Positions 1-8,476 of a stretch of DNA of 42,594 nucleotides are shown here, piece after piece (position 1 is the stretch's first letter; every line of letters begins with the position of its first letter). The DNA lies in NCBI GenBank assembly GCA_031280275.1, contig JAITGX010000095.1:1-42594 (forward strand), read 5' to 3'. The stretch is from Synergistaceae bacterium (GTDB taxonomy: Bacteria > Synergistota > Synergistia > Synergistales > Aminobacteriaceae). The position numbers were made by a program, and so were the translations under genes. The notes under the pieces are model-generated. The model was not told the origin of the DNA. It saw only the letters and a program-made list of their open reading frames with translations, and made no database searches.

Positions 1-168
1 GAAAATATTCTATTGAAAGTATCGTGTGAAGGTATGCCATTAGGTAAAACCAGGAAAGTACGAAGCCGAGATTCTTTGCTTTCAGCGAATAAAGCCATGC
101 CGTTAAAAGATTGGGCTCCTGCATTAACAGCAATTAAAGAGATGGCAAGGATGTCCATCAATAGGTGA
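1..168 (+). CDS. 3' end of a truncated uncharacterised ORF (...ENILLKVSCEGMPLGKTRKVRSRDSLLSANKAMPLKDWAPALTAIKEMARMSINR*)
   Basis: Frame 1 is open from base 1 to TGA at 166-168; it is cut by the window edge so is not in the ORF track. No family assigned. Confidence 0.4.
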   Translation, partial: ENILLKVSCEGMPLGKTRKVRSRDSLLSANKAMPLKDWAPALTAIKEMARMSINR

Positions 169-422
169 CTGCTACGACTTTTTACCCTTGGGTCTGTAAG
201 TTCCTGGAAATATTTGTGAATGCTGGTTATGCCTGTTTGCATTTGCAACCATCTCCTATCTTATGATTGAAATAGCTGCTTTTTAACACTTTTTTCTCAT
301 AAAGTAAATAATTTAATGCTCATTTTCATGCGTTTGCCCTGCTCGTTTAAGTCTGTAGCATATTTAGCACGTATCATATATGATATAATACAGCATTAGC
401 ATAATATAGAGCCTCCTCATTC

Positions 423-468
423 TTTTAAAACACGCTCTTAGTCAATACCCCTAAGGCGTATTTTAAAA
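423..468. repeat. Imperfect inverted repeat (ttttaaaacacgctcttag ... ctaaggcgtattttaaaa), IS/MITE-edge-like
   Basis: Left arm 423-441, right arm 451-468; a third related copy, ttttaaaacacgcctta, lies at 13544-13560. Confidence 0.5.
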
Positions 469-550
469 TTTCTGACTATAAGCGCATTCAAAAAAGAGCT
501 TAAAAACGGCGGCTTTTTGTTGGAATAGTTAGTTTTTAAACAAGTCCTAA

Positions 551-1420
551 TCACTCCCCCAGCCTTGCCAACTCCTCCCAAAGCTCTTTTTGGCGCTGGG
601 TCAGACGCTTGGGAATGGTAATTTCGACGCAGACGTAAAGGTCGCCGCTGCCCTCGCTGTCGCGCTTGGGAAGCCCCTTGCCCTTGAGCCTCAGCTTTTG
701 CCCGTTTTGGGTTCCCGGCGGGAGCTTCATCTCGACGCTGCCGTCCAAGGTGCCCACAGAGACCGTGCCGCCCAAGACGGCCTGCCAGGGCGCGACCTTC
801 AGGGAACAGGTCAAGTCGTGCCCTCCTGCCTCAAAAATAGGATGAGGCGCCAGGTGCAAGGTCACGTAGAGGTCCCCGCCTCCCAGGGCTTTGCCCCGCA
901 AGCGGATGCGGGAGCCCTCGGAAATGCCCCTGGGCAGGTTGACATTGATGGTTCGCTCCGCTTGTCCCGGTGAGCGCAGCGTCAAGGTACGGGGTCCGCC
1001 CCGCGCGATTTCCTCCAGGGAGAGCACCAGCTCCACCTGGCTGTCGCGCTTCCTTCTCGCTCCTGCTCCTGAAAAAACGTTTTCCGCGTCCCCAAAAACC
1101 GTCTTGAAGAAGTCGCTGAAACTCGCCCACTCGCCGCCGTACTCCACGCGGCCGCCCCAGTCCGACGGCGGGGTAAAATCAAAATCCTGCCCCTGCTGCC
1201 AATTCGCGCCCAGAGTGTCGTAGCGGCTGCGTTTGCCGGGGTCTTTCAGCACCTCGTAGGCCTCGTTGATCTCCCGGTAGCGGGCGTCCGCGTTTTTGTC
1301 CTTCGACACGTCAGGATGGTATTTTTTCGCGAGTTTCCGGTAGGCCTTGCGAATATCGTCCTGAGAGGCCGTGCGCTCCACGCCTAAAATCCCGTAATAG
1401 TCCTTGTACTCCACACCCAT
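551..1420 (-). CDS. cbpA: DnaJ-class chaperone without zinc finger (CbpA-like)
   Basis: N-terminal J domain (KDYYGILGVERTASQDDIRKAYRKLAKKYHPDVSKD, HPD present), DnaJ C-terminal substrate-binding domain, no CxxCxGxG repeats. Confidence 0.85.
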   Translation of the reverse strand: MGVEYKDYYGILGVERTASQDDIRKAYRKLAKKYHPDVSKDKNADARYREINEAYEVLKDPGKRSRYDTLGANWQQGQDFDFTPPSDWGGRVEYGGEWASFSDFFKTVFGDAENVFSGAGARRKRDSQVELVLSLEEIARGGPRTLTLRSPGQAERTINVNLPRGISEGSRIRLRGKALGGGDLYVTLHLAPHPIFEAGGHDLTCSLKVAPWQAVLGGTVSVGTLDGSVEMKLPPGTQNGQKLRLKGKGLPKRDSEGSGDLYVCVEITIPKRLTQRQKELWEELARLGE

Positions 1421-1451
1421 CTTTTGCTTCCCTTTGTATGGGCTCTCGCCC

Positions 1452-2621
1452 CTAGTCGAACAGCTTTTTAAACTTGCCGAAAATCCCTTCCTCGCCTGTA
1501 CCGACGGGAACCTTCATCTCTTTGGCCAAGGCGGTGACGAGTTCTTTCTGTTTATCCGTCAGCTTCGTCGGGACGTCGATGAACACGTGGAGGTAAAGGT
1601 CCCCTCGGCCCCGCGGTCCGCGCAAGCGCGGCATTCCCTTGCCCTGAACCTTCAGAATGCGCCCCTGGGCCGTCCCTGGCGCAACGTCGATTTTCTCCTG
1701 GCCGTCGATGAGCGTTGGAACCTCGACGGACGCGCCCAGCACCGCCTGAGGGTAGGTGAGAACCAAGCGGCTGTGAAGGTCGCCCTCCTTGCGCTCAAAA
1801 TCCTTGTGGCGCTGGACTTCAATCACCAAAAAGAGGTCTCCCCGCGGGCCGCCGTTCACCCCGCCCTCGCCCTCGCCGGTGACGCGGAGCCGCGTCCCTG
1901 TCTCCACCCCTGCGGGCACCTTGACTTCCACCTGGTGGGTCTTGCGCACCTGGCCGCGCCCCCCGCACTCCTCGCAGCGCTCCTGGATAACCTTGCCCCT
2001 GCCTTGGCATCGGGGGCAGGTGTTGACGGAGACAAACTGTCCAAAGGGCGTGCGCTGAGCGCTCTCCACCTGGCCGCGTCCGCCGCAGGTCTCGCAGGTC
2101 TTGGGTGACGTGCCCGGCTTCGCGCCTGTACCGTGGCAGGTGGAGCAGTCATCCCACCGGGGGATCTCCAGGTTGTGCGCCGCGCCATTGGCGGCCTCCA
2201 GCAGGGTCACGCGAATGCCCATTTCCAAGTCCGCGCCGCGCCGGGGCGCGCTGGGATCGACGCGCCTTCCGCCCATGCCCCCACCGAAGACCTGTTCAAA
2301 CAGGCCTCCGAAAAGGTCGCCAAGCCCGCCGCTTCCGAACCCCTCGAAGGGATTGTTTCCTCCACCGTCGGCCGTGCCGAACTGGTCGTAGCGGGCGCGT
2401 TTTTCGGGATCGCTCAGAACGGAGTAGGCCGCGTTGATTTTCTTGAACTTCTCCTCGGCCTCCGGGTTGTCTTTGTTCGTGTCTGGGTGGTACTGGCGGA
2501 CGAGCCGCCGGTAAGCCTTTTTAATCTCGTCTTGGGAGGCGCCCCGCGCGGCGCCCAAAATCTGGTATAGATCTTCCAACTGAAACACCCCGTCCGTCCA
2601 TTTATTTGCTTGTTTATTCAT
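1452..2621 (-). CDS. dnaJ: Chaperone protein DnaJ
   Basis: J domain with HPD, Gly/Phe-rich linker, four CxxCxGxG-type zinc-binding motifs ([32 protein letters not shown]), C-terminal domain. Confidence 0.95.
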   Translation of the reverse strand: MNKQANKWTDGVFQLEDLYQILGAARGASQDEIKKAYRRLVRQYHPDTNKDNPEAEEKFKKINAAYSVLSDPEKRARYDQFGTADGGGNNPFEGFGSGGLGDLFGGLFEQVFGGGMGGRRVDPSAPRRGADLEMGIRVTLLEAANGAAHNLEIPRWDDCSTCHGTGAKPGTSPKTCETCGGRGQVESAQRTPFGQFVSVNTCPRCQGRGKVIQERCEECGGRGQVRKTHQVEVKVPAGVETGTRLRVTGEGEGGVNGGPRGDLFLVIEVQRHKDFERKEGDLHSRLVLTYPQAVLGASVEVPTLIDGQEKIDVAPGTAQGRILKVQGKGMPRLRGPRGRGDLYLHVFIDVPTKLTDKQKELVTALAKEMKVPVGTGEEGIFGKFKKLFD

Positions 2622-2674
2622 TTCAATTCACATATGATGTTTAATCAACATGAAATGAAACATTTATGAAAACA

Positions 2675-2750
2675 CTGATTAATGGGGTTCTTAGGGGTCT
2701 GAGACCCCTAAGCGGGGTGTGGGGCAGAGCCCCACAAGGAGGTTAATCAG
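2675..2750. repeat. Copy A of dispersed two-hairpin repeat
   Basis: H1 cttaggggtc-tga-gacccctaag (2690-2712) and H2 gtggggc-aga-gccccac (2719-2735), bounded by ctgattaa (2675-2682) / ttaatcag (2743-2750). Confidence 0.8.
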
Positions 2751-2844
2751 CGCTTTCTTAATTATATCAGGAGAGTTTGTTACCCAGTTTGAAATATCGG
2801 TTGAAGGTGTCAAACAATAGCTCTGTCTCCGCAGAGTATTCGTA

Positions 2845-2880
2845 AAGATTCATAAGGGCCCGCAGGTCCTTATGAATCTT
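2845..2880. repeat. Hairpin downstream of the alpha-2-macroglobulin gene
   Basis: aagattcataagggcc (2845-2860) - cgca - ggtccttatgaatctt (2865-2880), 16-bp arms with one G-T pair; no clear U-run for the minus-strand transcript. Confidence 0.6.
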
Positions 2881-2908
2881 ATTTCCTTACTCTGTCTCTA
2901 CTCTGCCT

Positions 2909-5900
2909 CTACTCTACCACGATGTTCGGCTGTTCTTTGGCAACGAAGCGGACACCGGGGTCGTACATGCCCTCGGCGGCCACGGGCGGTACGACGAAGG
3001 TACCTCTGGTGACGGCCCTCATGGTAAACTCGTAGTCGGTTTTTTGATTCAGCTGGTCGATGAAAAGGAGCAGCCGGTCGTCCCGCACGTCGAGGCGAAC
3101 GCCGCGCGTTTCCTGGCTGTCGTCGCCGCCCTTCAGGCGCGGGTTGTCAAGCTCCATCCCCGCGGGCAGAAGGTACGAAACCGCCGCGTCCCCAATGTTT
3201 ACGGAGGGGTTCAGGGTCAAGCGAACCAAGATTCTGTCGCCCTGAGCCACGGGGCGCCCAGGCACGAGAACCGTGTTCCCCACCCACAGGCTCTGCTCCA
3301 CGGACAACCCCATGGAGACCGGTTCTGGAGCGGATGAGGGTGAGCCCGTCAACGTCCAAGCGTAGTACCCAGAGCCGGTTCCCTTCATGCGCAGAGAGAG
3401 TGTCCCGCCAAGGGCAGGGTCTTCCAGGGTCAGCGGCGTTCTCTCTCCGCTTCGGAACGAGCCCAGCGCCTGCCCGTTAGCGGTCGTCAGAACGCCTTCG
3501 AGCTGCCCCTTCTCGTAACCCGTCCGAATCAGGTAACGCCCCAAGGCCATAGCGACGGCCGCGTTTTCCTGGGTACTGTACCAGCGGTTTTTCTTCCCCC
3601 AGTCCAGAAGCATCTGCGCCAGCCTCATGGTCTCGGGCGAGCGCGGCTCTACCTCTGCCCAGATCGAGAGGAGTTGGGCGGTGTTGCGCACGTTAGACTC
3701 TAGGGTCTCGTAAAGGGCCTCCGGCTCCAGTATCTCGCCGCCGCCCCAGGCGCCCAAGGCCCGCAGAGCGTCAGCCCGGCCCTCGGCGAGGGAGTAAGCC
3801 GCGGCCAGCCATATTCTCCCCGAAGGCCACATCAAGTCCTCGTTTTCCCTCAGGTAGTGCATCCAGCCCAGGGGTTTCTCCCCGTTGAGCGCCAGCACGT
3901 AAACGGCGTAGGCCTTAGTGGTGAAGTCGTTCCTCTCCCCATACCTGTTCTTGGTGCTGGGTGTAGAGGCCAGGAACTGTTTCAGCCAGTTGATCGAGCT
4001 TTGCAGCATCTCCTGGGGGTAGTCCACCCCTGCCTTCCGCGCCTCCACCAAGAAGTGCGCCGCGTGGACGCTGCCCCAGATGTAGGGGTGTCCATCCCCC
4101 GGCCACTTGCTGAAGGAGCCATCGTAAAGCTGCATTGCCTGAAGACGGGCAATGGCAAAATCGGTCTTGCGCCTGACGGCGGCGCTGTTGACCAGCAGGG
4201 GATCGATCTCGGCCAGGGCGTCGGGCAGGACGATAAACGGCCACGCCGAGGAAAGCGTCTGTTCCAGGCAGCCGTAGGGGTAGTGCACGAGGAAGCGCAT
4301 GGCCTTTGTCAAGTCCACCGCCGGCGTGTCGCTCAGGGTTAATCCGCCCCTCGCGTCCCCAGTAAAGGCGCTCCATGGGATGTCGATCTTCGCGTCGCCG
4401 CTGCTGAATATCCCCGACCCTGAAAGCGTGACGGTGGGGAAAGGTGAGCGTATGGGCAGCTCGATAACCTGAGTGTAGCTCTTCTCCTCTTGCCCCTCTT
4501 TCCACAGGGTCTTGACGGTGTAAACCGCTGTGCCCGGGTCCAGGGCTCGGAGTCTCACGTCCCATCCATGGAAACCACTGGCGGACACCGAGGCGGAGAA
4601 AGAGGCGCTTTGCTCAATGGAGGCGTTCCGCTCCACGGCCAGTCCGCTGGAGGTCAAGAGTTCCACCGTCACGTCCCTGGACTCCGCGCCGGAGTTGAAC
4701 ACCGTCACAGGAACGGTAAACACGTCGCCGGGTGCGGCGAAGCGGGGCAGTTCCGCCTCCGTCACGATTTCACGGGCGATCTGCACCCTCTGTTCGGCCA
4801 CTCCGAAGCGAGCCCCGGACGCGGCTACGGCGAAAAGCCGCCCGCGCCCGCTGAATTCCGGCAGCTCCAGCTCCGCCTTGATCACGCCCTTTTCGTCCGC
4901 CGTCAGCATCCCCTCGAACAGGGAGAGAATCTTGAACCTCTGCCCCTTGGGAGCTCCAGCCATGGCCTCCATCAGCCCTCCGCCGGAGGGATGCAGCAGC
5001 TCCGTGGCGCGAGATTCCAGCGGAACCAGCAGGTCATAGAGGTCGTAGCTGTTCGAGTTCAGCTTGCGCCGGGCCAGAAAGTGCTTCAGGAGATCCGGAG
5101 CCTCGAAGTTTGTGAGGCCCAGCACGGCGTCATCCACCAAGGCCAGGGCCACCTCACCTCTGGCGGGCTTGTTCTGAGCGTCGGTAAGGGTCAGAGTGAC
5201 GGAAAGCCGCGACGCGGGCTCCGCCTTTTCGGGCGCGTCCAGCTTGACGGAGAGGGAAGAACCGCTCACGTCCGCGTTGATGGCTTTGACGCCCAGGGCA
5301 CGGTGAGCACCCCAAGTTTCTTCCTCCGCCACAGGGCGGATCAGCCAGGCGGAGCACCAGGCGTTGGGAACCATCTTTTCAGTGATCGGAACCTCCACCA
5401 CGGTCTCGGCCTTGTCCACCTTGAGAATCCTGCGGTCGATAGCGCCCATGGCCTCCGCGCCAAAGAGCATGAGCCCCTCGAAGGGGGCGCGCAGTGTGAC
5501 TTTTGCCACGTCTCCGACTTTATATGTATCCTTGTCCAACACAATTTCGACGCGGTCGAGAATCTGCGAGCCCTGCTCCGCGTACTCCGGGTCGTCGGCC
5601 CAGAAGCGCACGGAGGCGCTGGCTTTGCCCTTCTCGTCCGTCAGCTTCACGACATACGTTCCCCACCGCTTGGGCTGAAACGTGAAACTGCCTGTTCCGT
5701 TCTCCAAGACGACGGGTTTCGACTCGATCTTCTGGAACTCCTCGCTGCTCTGCCAGCGGGTGTAGCCGTCCACCTCGACCAGGTTGTAGTGCCAGGACAC
5801 GCGGTAGAGCGACGCGGTGAGTTCACCGGGGTCAGCTGGTTCCTCGCTGGGCGTGACCGCCGCAGCGCGGAACGTCACGTCGTTCCTCACGGCCAGCATG

Positions 5901-8305
5901 CCTTCGGGCTGGGTCAGCCCTAAAACCCAAGGCACGGGGTAATAAGGAAGGGTCATGGTGTCCGCCACCCAGCGCCCTCCGTCCTCCTGAACCAGAGCCG
6001 TCACCGTCACGTCGAGGACTGGGGCGTCCCAATCGGGCGTTTCAAAGACGAAGCCCGTCCAGCCTTCCTCGTCGAGGGTTCCGTCGCCGATATCCTCACC
6101 GCGGGGTGAGAAAGATCGCGTTGCGTCGCTGAAGGCGTAGGGAGCCCACCGATCTGCCTTAGGCTGGAACTGTCCCTCGCGCGCGCGCCACCTGGCCTGC
6201 CAGTTCAGACCCGCGCCGTCCGCGCCGAAGAAGTACCGCCCGGAGAGCGCGAATCCCGTGTCTTCCCCCGGAAGCAACAGGTTTGCCTCGGTGGTCAGCT
6301 TCGCCTCCACGCGCGGCGGAGCGAAGTCCTCCACGCTGAAGCTGTACGAGGCAAGGTTTCTGCTGGGGATAGAGAGCCGGACCTGCCACTGGCCGGTGAG
6401 GGCGTTGCTGGGGATGTCAAAGTCGAAAAGCGCCCCGCCCTCGGCGCTCAGAATGGCCGTACCGCGTTTCACCGTCCGCGATAGGGGATCTTGGATATCG
6501 AAAAGCACGGGAAAGGGCTCAGGCGCCGTCAAATCGTGGTTGCGAACGACGGCCTTGAAGAAGGCCTGCTCGCCCGTGCGGTAGATGTCGCGTGCGGAGA
6601 ACAGCGCGGCGTCGTAGCCGTCCCTCAGCCAAGGCCGCCCGGAAGTGTCGAAGGCCTCGCGGGACATCAGCCCCCGGTTCAGCTTCACGAAAGCGGCCTC
6701 TTCCCCTCTGGTGACTGTCACCAGGTCGGGAGTCATGTCGGAGTTCCTGCTCCAGAGGCTATCGCATTGAATCTCCCACACGCCGTTTTCGTCGGTCTTG
6801 CCCTCGGCCAAAAGCTGGTTTGCGCCGCTGTAGAGCCGCACGTGAGCCTCGGAGATGGGCGTCGGACCCGAGAGGGTGTTGACCCAGACCAGTATGCCGT
6901 CTTCCCACAGCCGCGCGGCTATGCCCATATCGCTTAAGTTCACAATCCGCCTCTGCTCGTCCCAGTATTCCGTATCCGGACTTCTGAGCGACAGCAGGAA
7001 AAGCCCCCGCGGGACGCCCGCATCACCGCTCATCAGCTCCTCAATGGCGATGCTGCGCCGCGTCTTTTCATTTAAGGGCAGGGAGAGCTGGTACTCGCTG
7101 CTGTAGACGCGCCGGGCAAGGGATATGTCGAAGGCCGCGCCGCGGACGGCGTAGGGAAGGTTGTTCTCGTAGAGACGCCAGAGATCCACCTGCAATTTTC
7201 GTATGTTGGTGAGTTCCACGGGGATCCTCCCGCCCCCGGTAGACGACAGAAAGGTTCCGCTGGAGGGAAAGGATATGCTTGGGTTGAGGTCTGGGATGAT
7301 GACGGCCTGGAAGGTGTCCTCCGCCAGCACCACGTCGTCCTCAGTGGAGGGCAGTCCCTTCCTGAAGGTGAAGGTGTACCGGGAGCGCGGTTTGAAATCG
7401 GCCTGGATGTAAAACGCGCCGTTGTAGTAGTTTTCCAGCGAGAAAGGAATGTCCGGCTCGATGTCGATGAAGCCCTTCGCCTCGTCCAGATCTACCGTCC
7501 GATTGGTGTAGACGGTGATGGAGCCGGGACGGTAGTCGCTGGCGTAGATGGAGTTCACCGTCAGGACGGGCTTGAGTTCGAACGAGTGCTCCACGTCCTT
7601 CTCCAACCCCAGGGTACCCACGTCGCCGGTCAGCCCAGCGGCCAGGCGGACGGTCAGAGTCGTGGGCAGGCTGCCCACGGAGACGTAGACGCGGGGAGCT
7701 TTCGACGTGCCGGTAATCTCATAAGACGACACGCCGCTGCGGCCTCTGTTCCGCTGTTGGAGCTGGACCGAGAGGAAATTTCTCAGACGGGAGTGGGGAA
7801 TGGATATGTTGAATTCGAGGTTGATTTCCGCTTGGTTTCGATCTGGCAGGACAACGGCCCGTGCGGATAGGAGCTTCGGCGGGTCGGTTTGAAAGCCGTA
7901 AGAGGCCGGGGCGACGTTTTTGCCGTCCAGGGCCTTCAGGCCCTCACGAACCGAAGCGGTGTAGACGGTGGCCATGTCCAGAGGGGCTAGCAGGGTTGCC
8001 GTGAAGGTGCGCTGATCCACCCACTTACCCTCGGCCCGAATGGCCGGGGTCACGGTGAAGGGAAAGTCCTTGAGTTCCAAGGGCTTGTCAAGAGCCTCTT
8101 GCGCGACAATGGCGTCGCTGAACTCGACACGGAATGCCGGGTTGTCCGCTGCCTTCCCCACGGGCGCGAAAGAGGCCACTGAGGCGGATTTTCCGCGCGC
8201 CGCCCTGGACGCCGGGTTCCTCGGCGCGGCCTCCGCGTGAAAAGCGGGCATGACCCAGAAGAGCGCTAAAAAAAACAAAATACCGATGCGTTTCAAACGA
8301 TACAC
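2909..8305 (-). CDS. Bacterial alpha-2-macroglobulin family protein with thioester motif and signal peptide
   Basis: 1838-aa ORF with CLEQ thioester motif (YPYGCLEQTLSSAWPF). Start refined to GTG at 8305 (VYRLKRIGILFFLALFWVMPAFHAEA, signal peptide) preceded by aggagga 7 nt upstream; the track ORF extends to 8425. Confidence 0.9.
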   Translation of the reverse strand: MYRLKRIGILFFLALFWVMPAFHAEAAPRNPASRAARGKSASVASFAPVGKAADNPAFRVEFSDAIVAQEALDKPLELKDFPFTVTPAIRAEGKWVDQRTFTATLLAPLDMATVYTASVREGLKALDGKNVAPASYGFQTDPPKLLSARAVVLPDRNQAEINLEFNISIPHSRLRNFLSVQLQQRNRGRSGVSSYEITGTSKAPRVYVSVGSLPTTLTVRLAAGLTGDVGTLGLEKDVEHSFELKPVLTVNSIYASDYRPGSITVYTNRTVDLDEAKGFIDIEPDIPFSLENYYNGAFYIQADFKPRSRYTFTFRKGLPSTEDDVVLAEDTFQAVIIPDLNPSISFPSSGTFLSSTGGGRIPVELTNIRKLQVDLWRLYENNLPYAVRGAAFDISLARRVYSSEYQLSLPLNEKTRRSIAIEELMSGDAGVPRGLFLLSLRSPDTEYWDEQRRIVNLSDMGIAARLWEDGILVWVNTLSGPTPISEAHVRLYSGANQLLAEGKTDENGVWEIQCDSLWSRNSDMTPDLVTVTRGEEAAFVKLNRGLMSREAFDTSGRPWLRDGYDAALFSARDIYRTGEQAFFKAVVRNHDLTAPEPFPVLFDIQDPLSRTVKRGTAILSAEGGALFDFDIPSNALTGQWQVRLSIPSRNLASYSFSVEDFAPPRVEAKLTTEANLLLPGEDTGFALSGRYFFGADGAGLNWQARWRAREGQFQPKADRWAPYAFSDATRSFSPRGEDIGDGTLDEEGWTGFVFETPDWDAPVLDVTVTALVQEDGGRWVADTMTLPYYPVPWVLGLTQPEGMLAVRNDVTFRAAAVTPSEEPADPGELTASLYRVSWHYNLVEVDGYTRWQSSEEFQKIESKPVVLENGTGSFTFQPKRWGTYVVKLTDEKGKASASVRFWADDPEYAEQGSQILDRVEIVLDKDTYKVGDVAKVTLRAPFEGLMLFGAEAMGAIDRRILKVDKAETVVEVPITEKMVPNAWCSAWLIRPVAEEETWGAHRALGVKAINADVSGSSLSVKLDAPEKAEPASRLSVTLTLTDAQNKPARGEVALALVDDAVLGLTNFEAPDLLKHFLARRKLNSNSYDLYDLLVPLESRATELLHPSGGGLMEAMAGAPKGQRFKILSLFEGMLTADEKGVIKAELELPEFSGRGRLFAVAASGARFGVAEQRVQIAREIVTEAELPRFAAPGDVFTVPVTVFNSGAESRDVTVELLTSSGLAVERNASIEQSASFSASVSASGFHGWDVRLRALDPGTAVYTVKTLWKEGQEEKSYTQVIELPIRSPFPTVTLSGSGIFSSGDAKIDIPWSAFTGDARGGLTLSDTPAVDLTKAMRFLVHYPYGCLEQTLSSAWPFIVLPDALAEIDPLLVNSAAVRRKTDFAIARLQAMQLYDGSFSKWPGDGHPYIWGSVHAAHFLVEARKAGVDYPQEMLQSSINWLKQFLASTPSTKNRYGERNDFTTKAYAVYVLALNGEKPLGWMHYLRENEDLMWPSGRIWLAAAYSLAEGRADALRALGAWGGGEILEPEALYETLESNVRNTAQLLSIWAEVEPRSPETMRLAQMLLDWGKKNRWYSTQENAAVAMALGRYLIRTGYEKGQLEGVLTTANGQALGSFRSGERTPLTLEDPALGGTLSLRMKGTGSGYYAWTLTGSPSSAPEPVSMGLSVEQSLWVGNTVLVPGRPVAQGDRILVRLTLNPSVNIGDAAVSYLLPAGMELDNPRLKGGDDSQETRGVRLDVRDDRLLLFIDQLNQKTDYEFTMRAVTRGTFVVPPVAAEGMYDPGVRFVAKEQPNIVVE

Positions 8306-8476
8306 CCTATCTTCCTCCTGTCTTCGATAGATATATCGACTATAATGTAAAAAGTTTATCACAAAGAGCAAGGAATAAGCCTCTACTTCAGTAGTTTTTC
8401 GGAGCAAACACGTCGAAATTACCATAAGAACACGTTTCTTTCCGGAGATTTCTTAAGGAAGCGCTTTCCTAAAACT

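Noticed and set aside
4490-5923. 477-aa plus-strand ORF (and overlapping short ORFs) antisense to the alpha-2-macroglobulin gene
   Set aside because: Low-complexity His/Gln/Arg-rich translation with no domain; antisense to a clear A2M coding frame.
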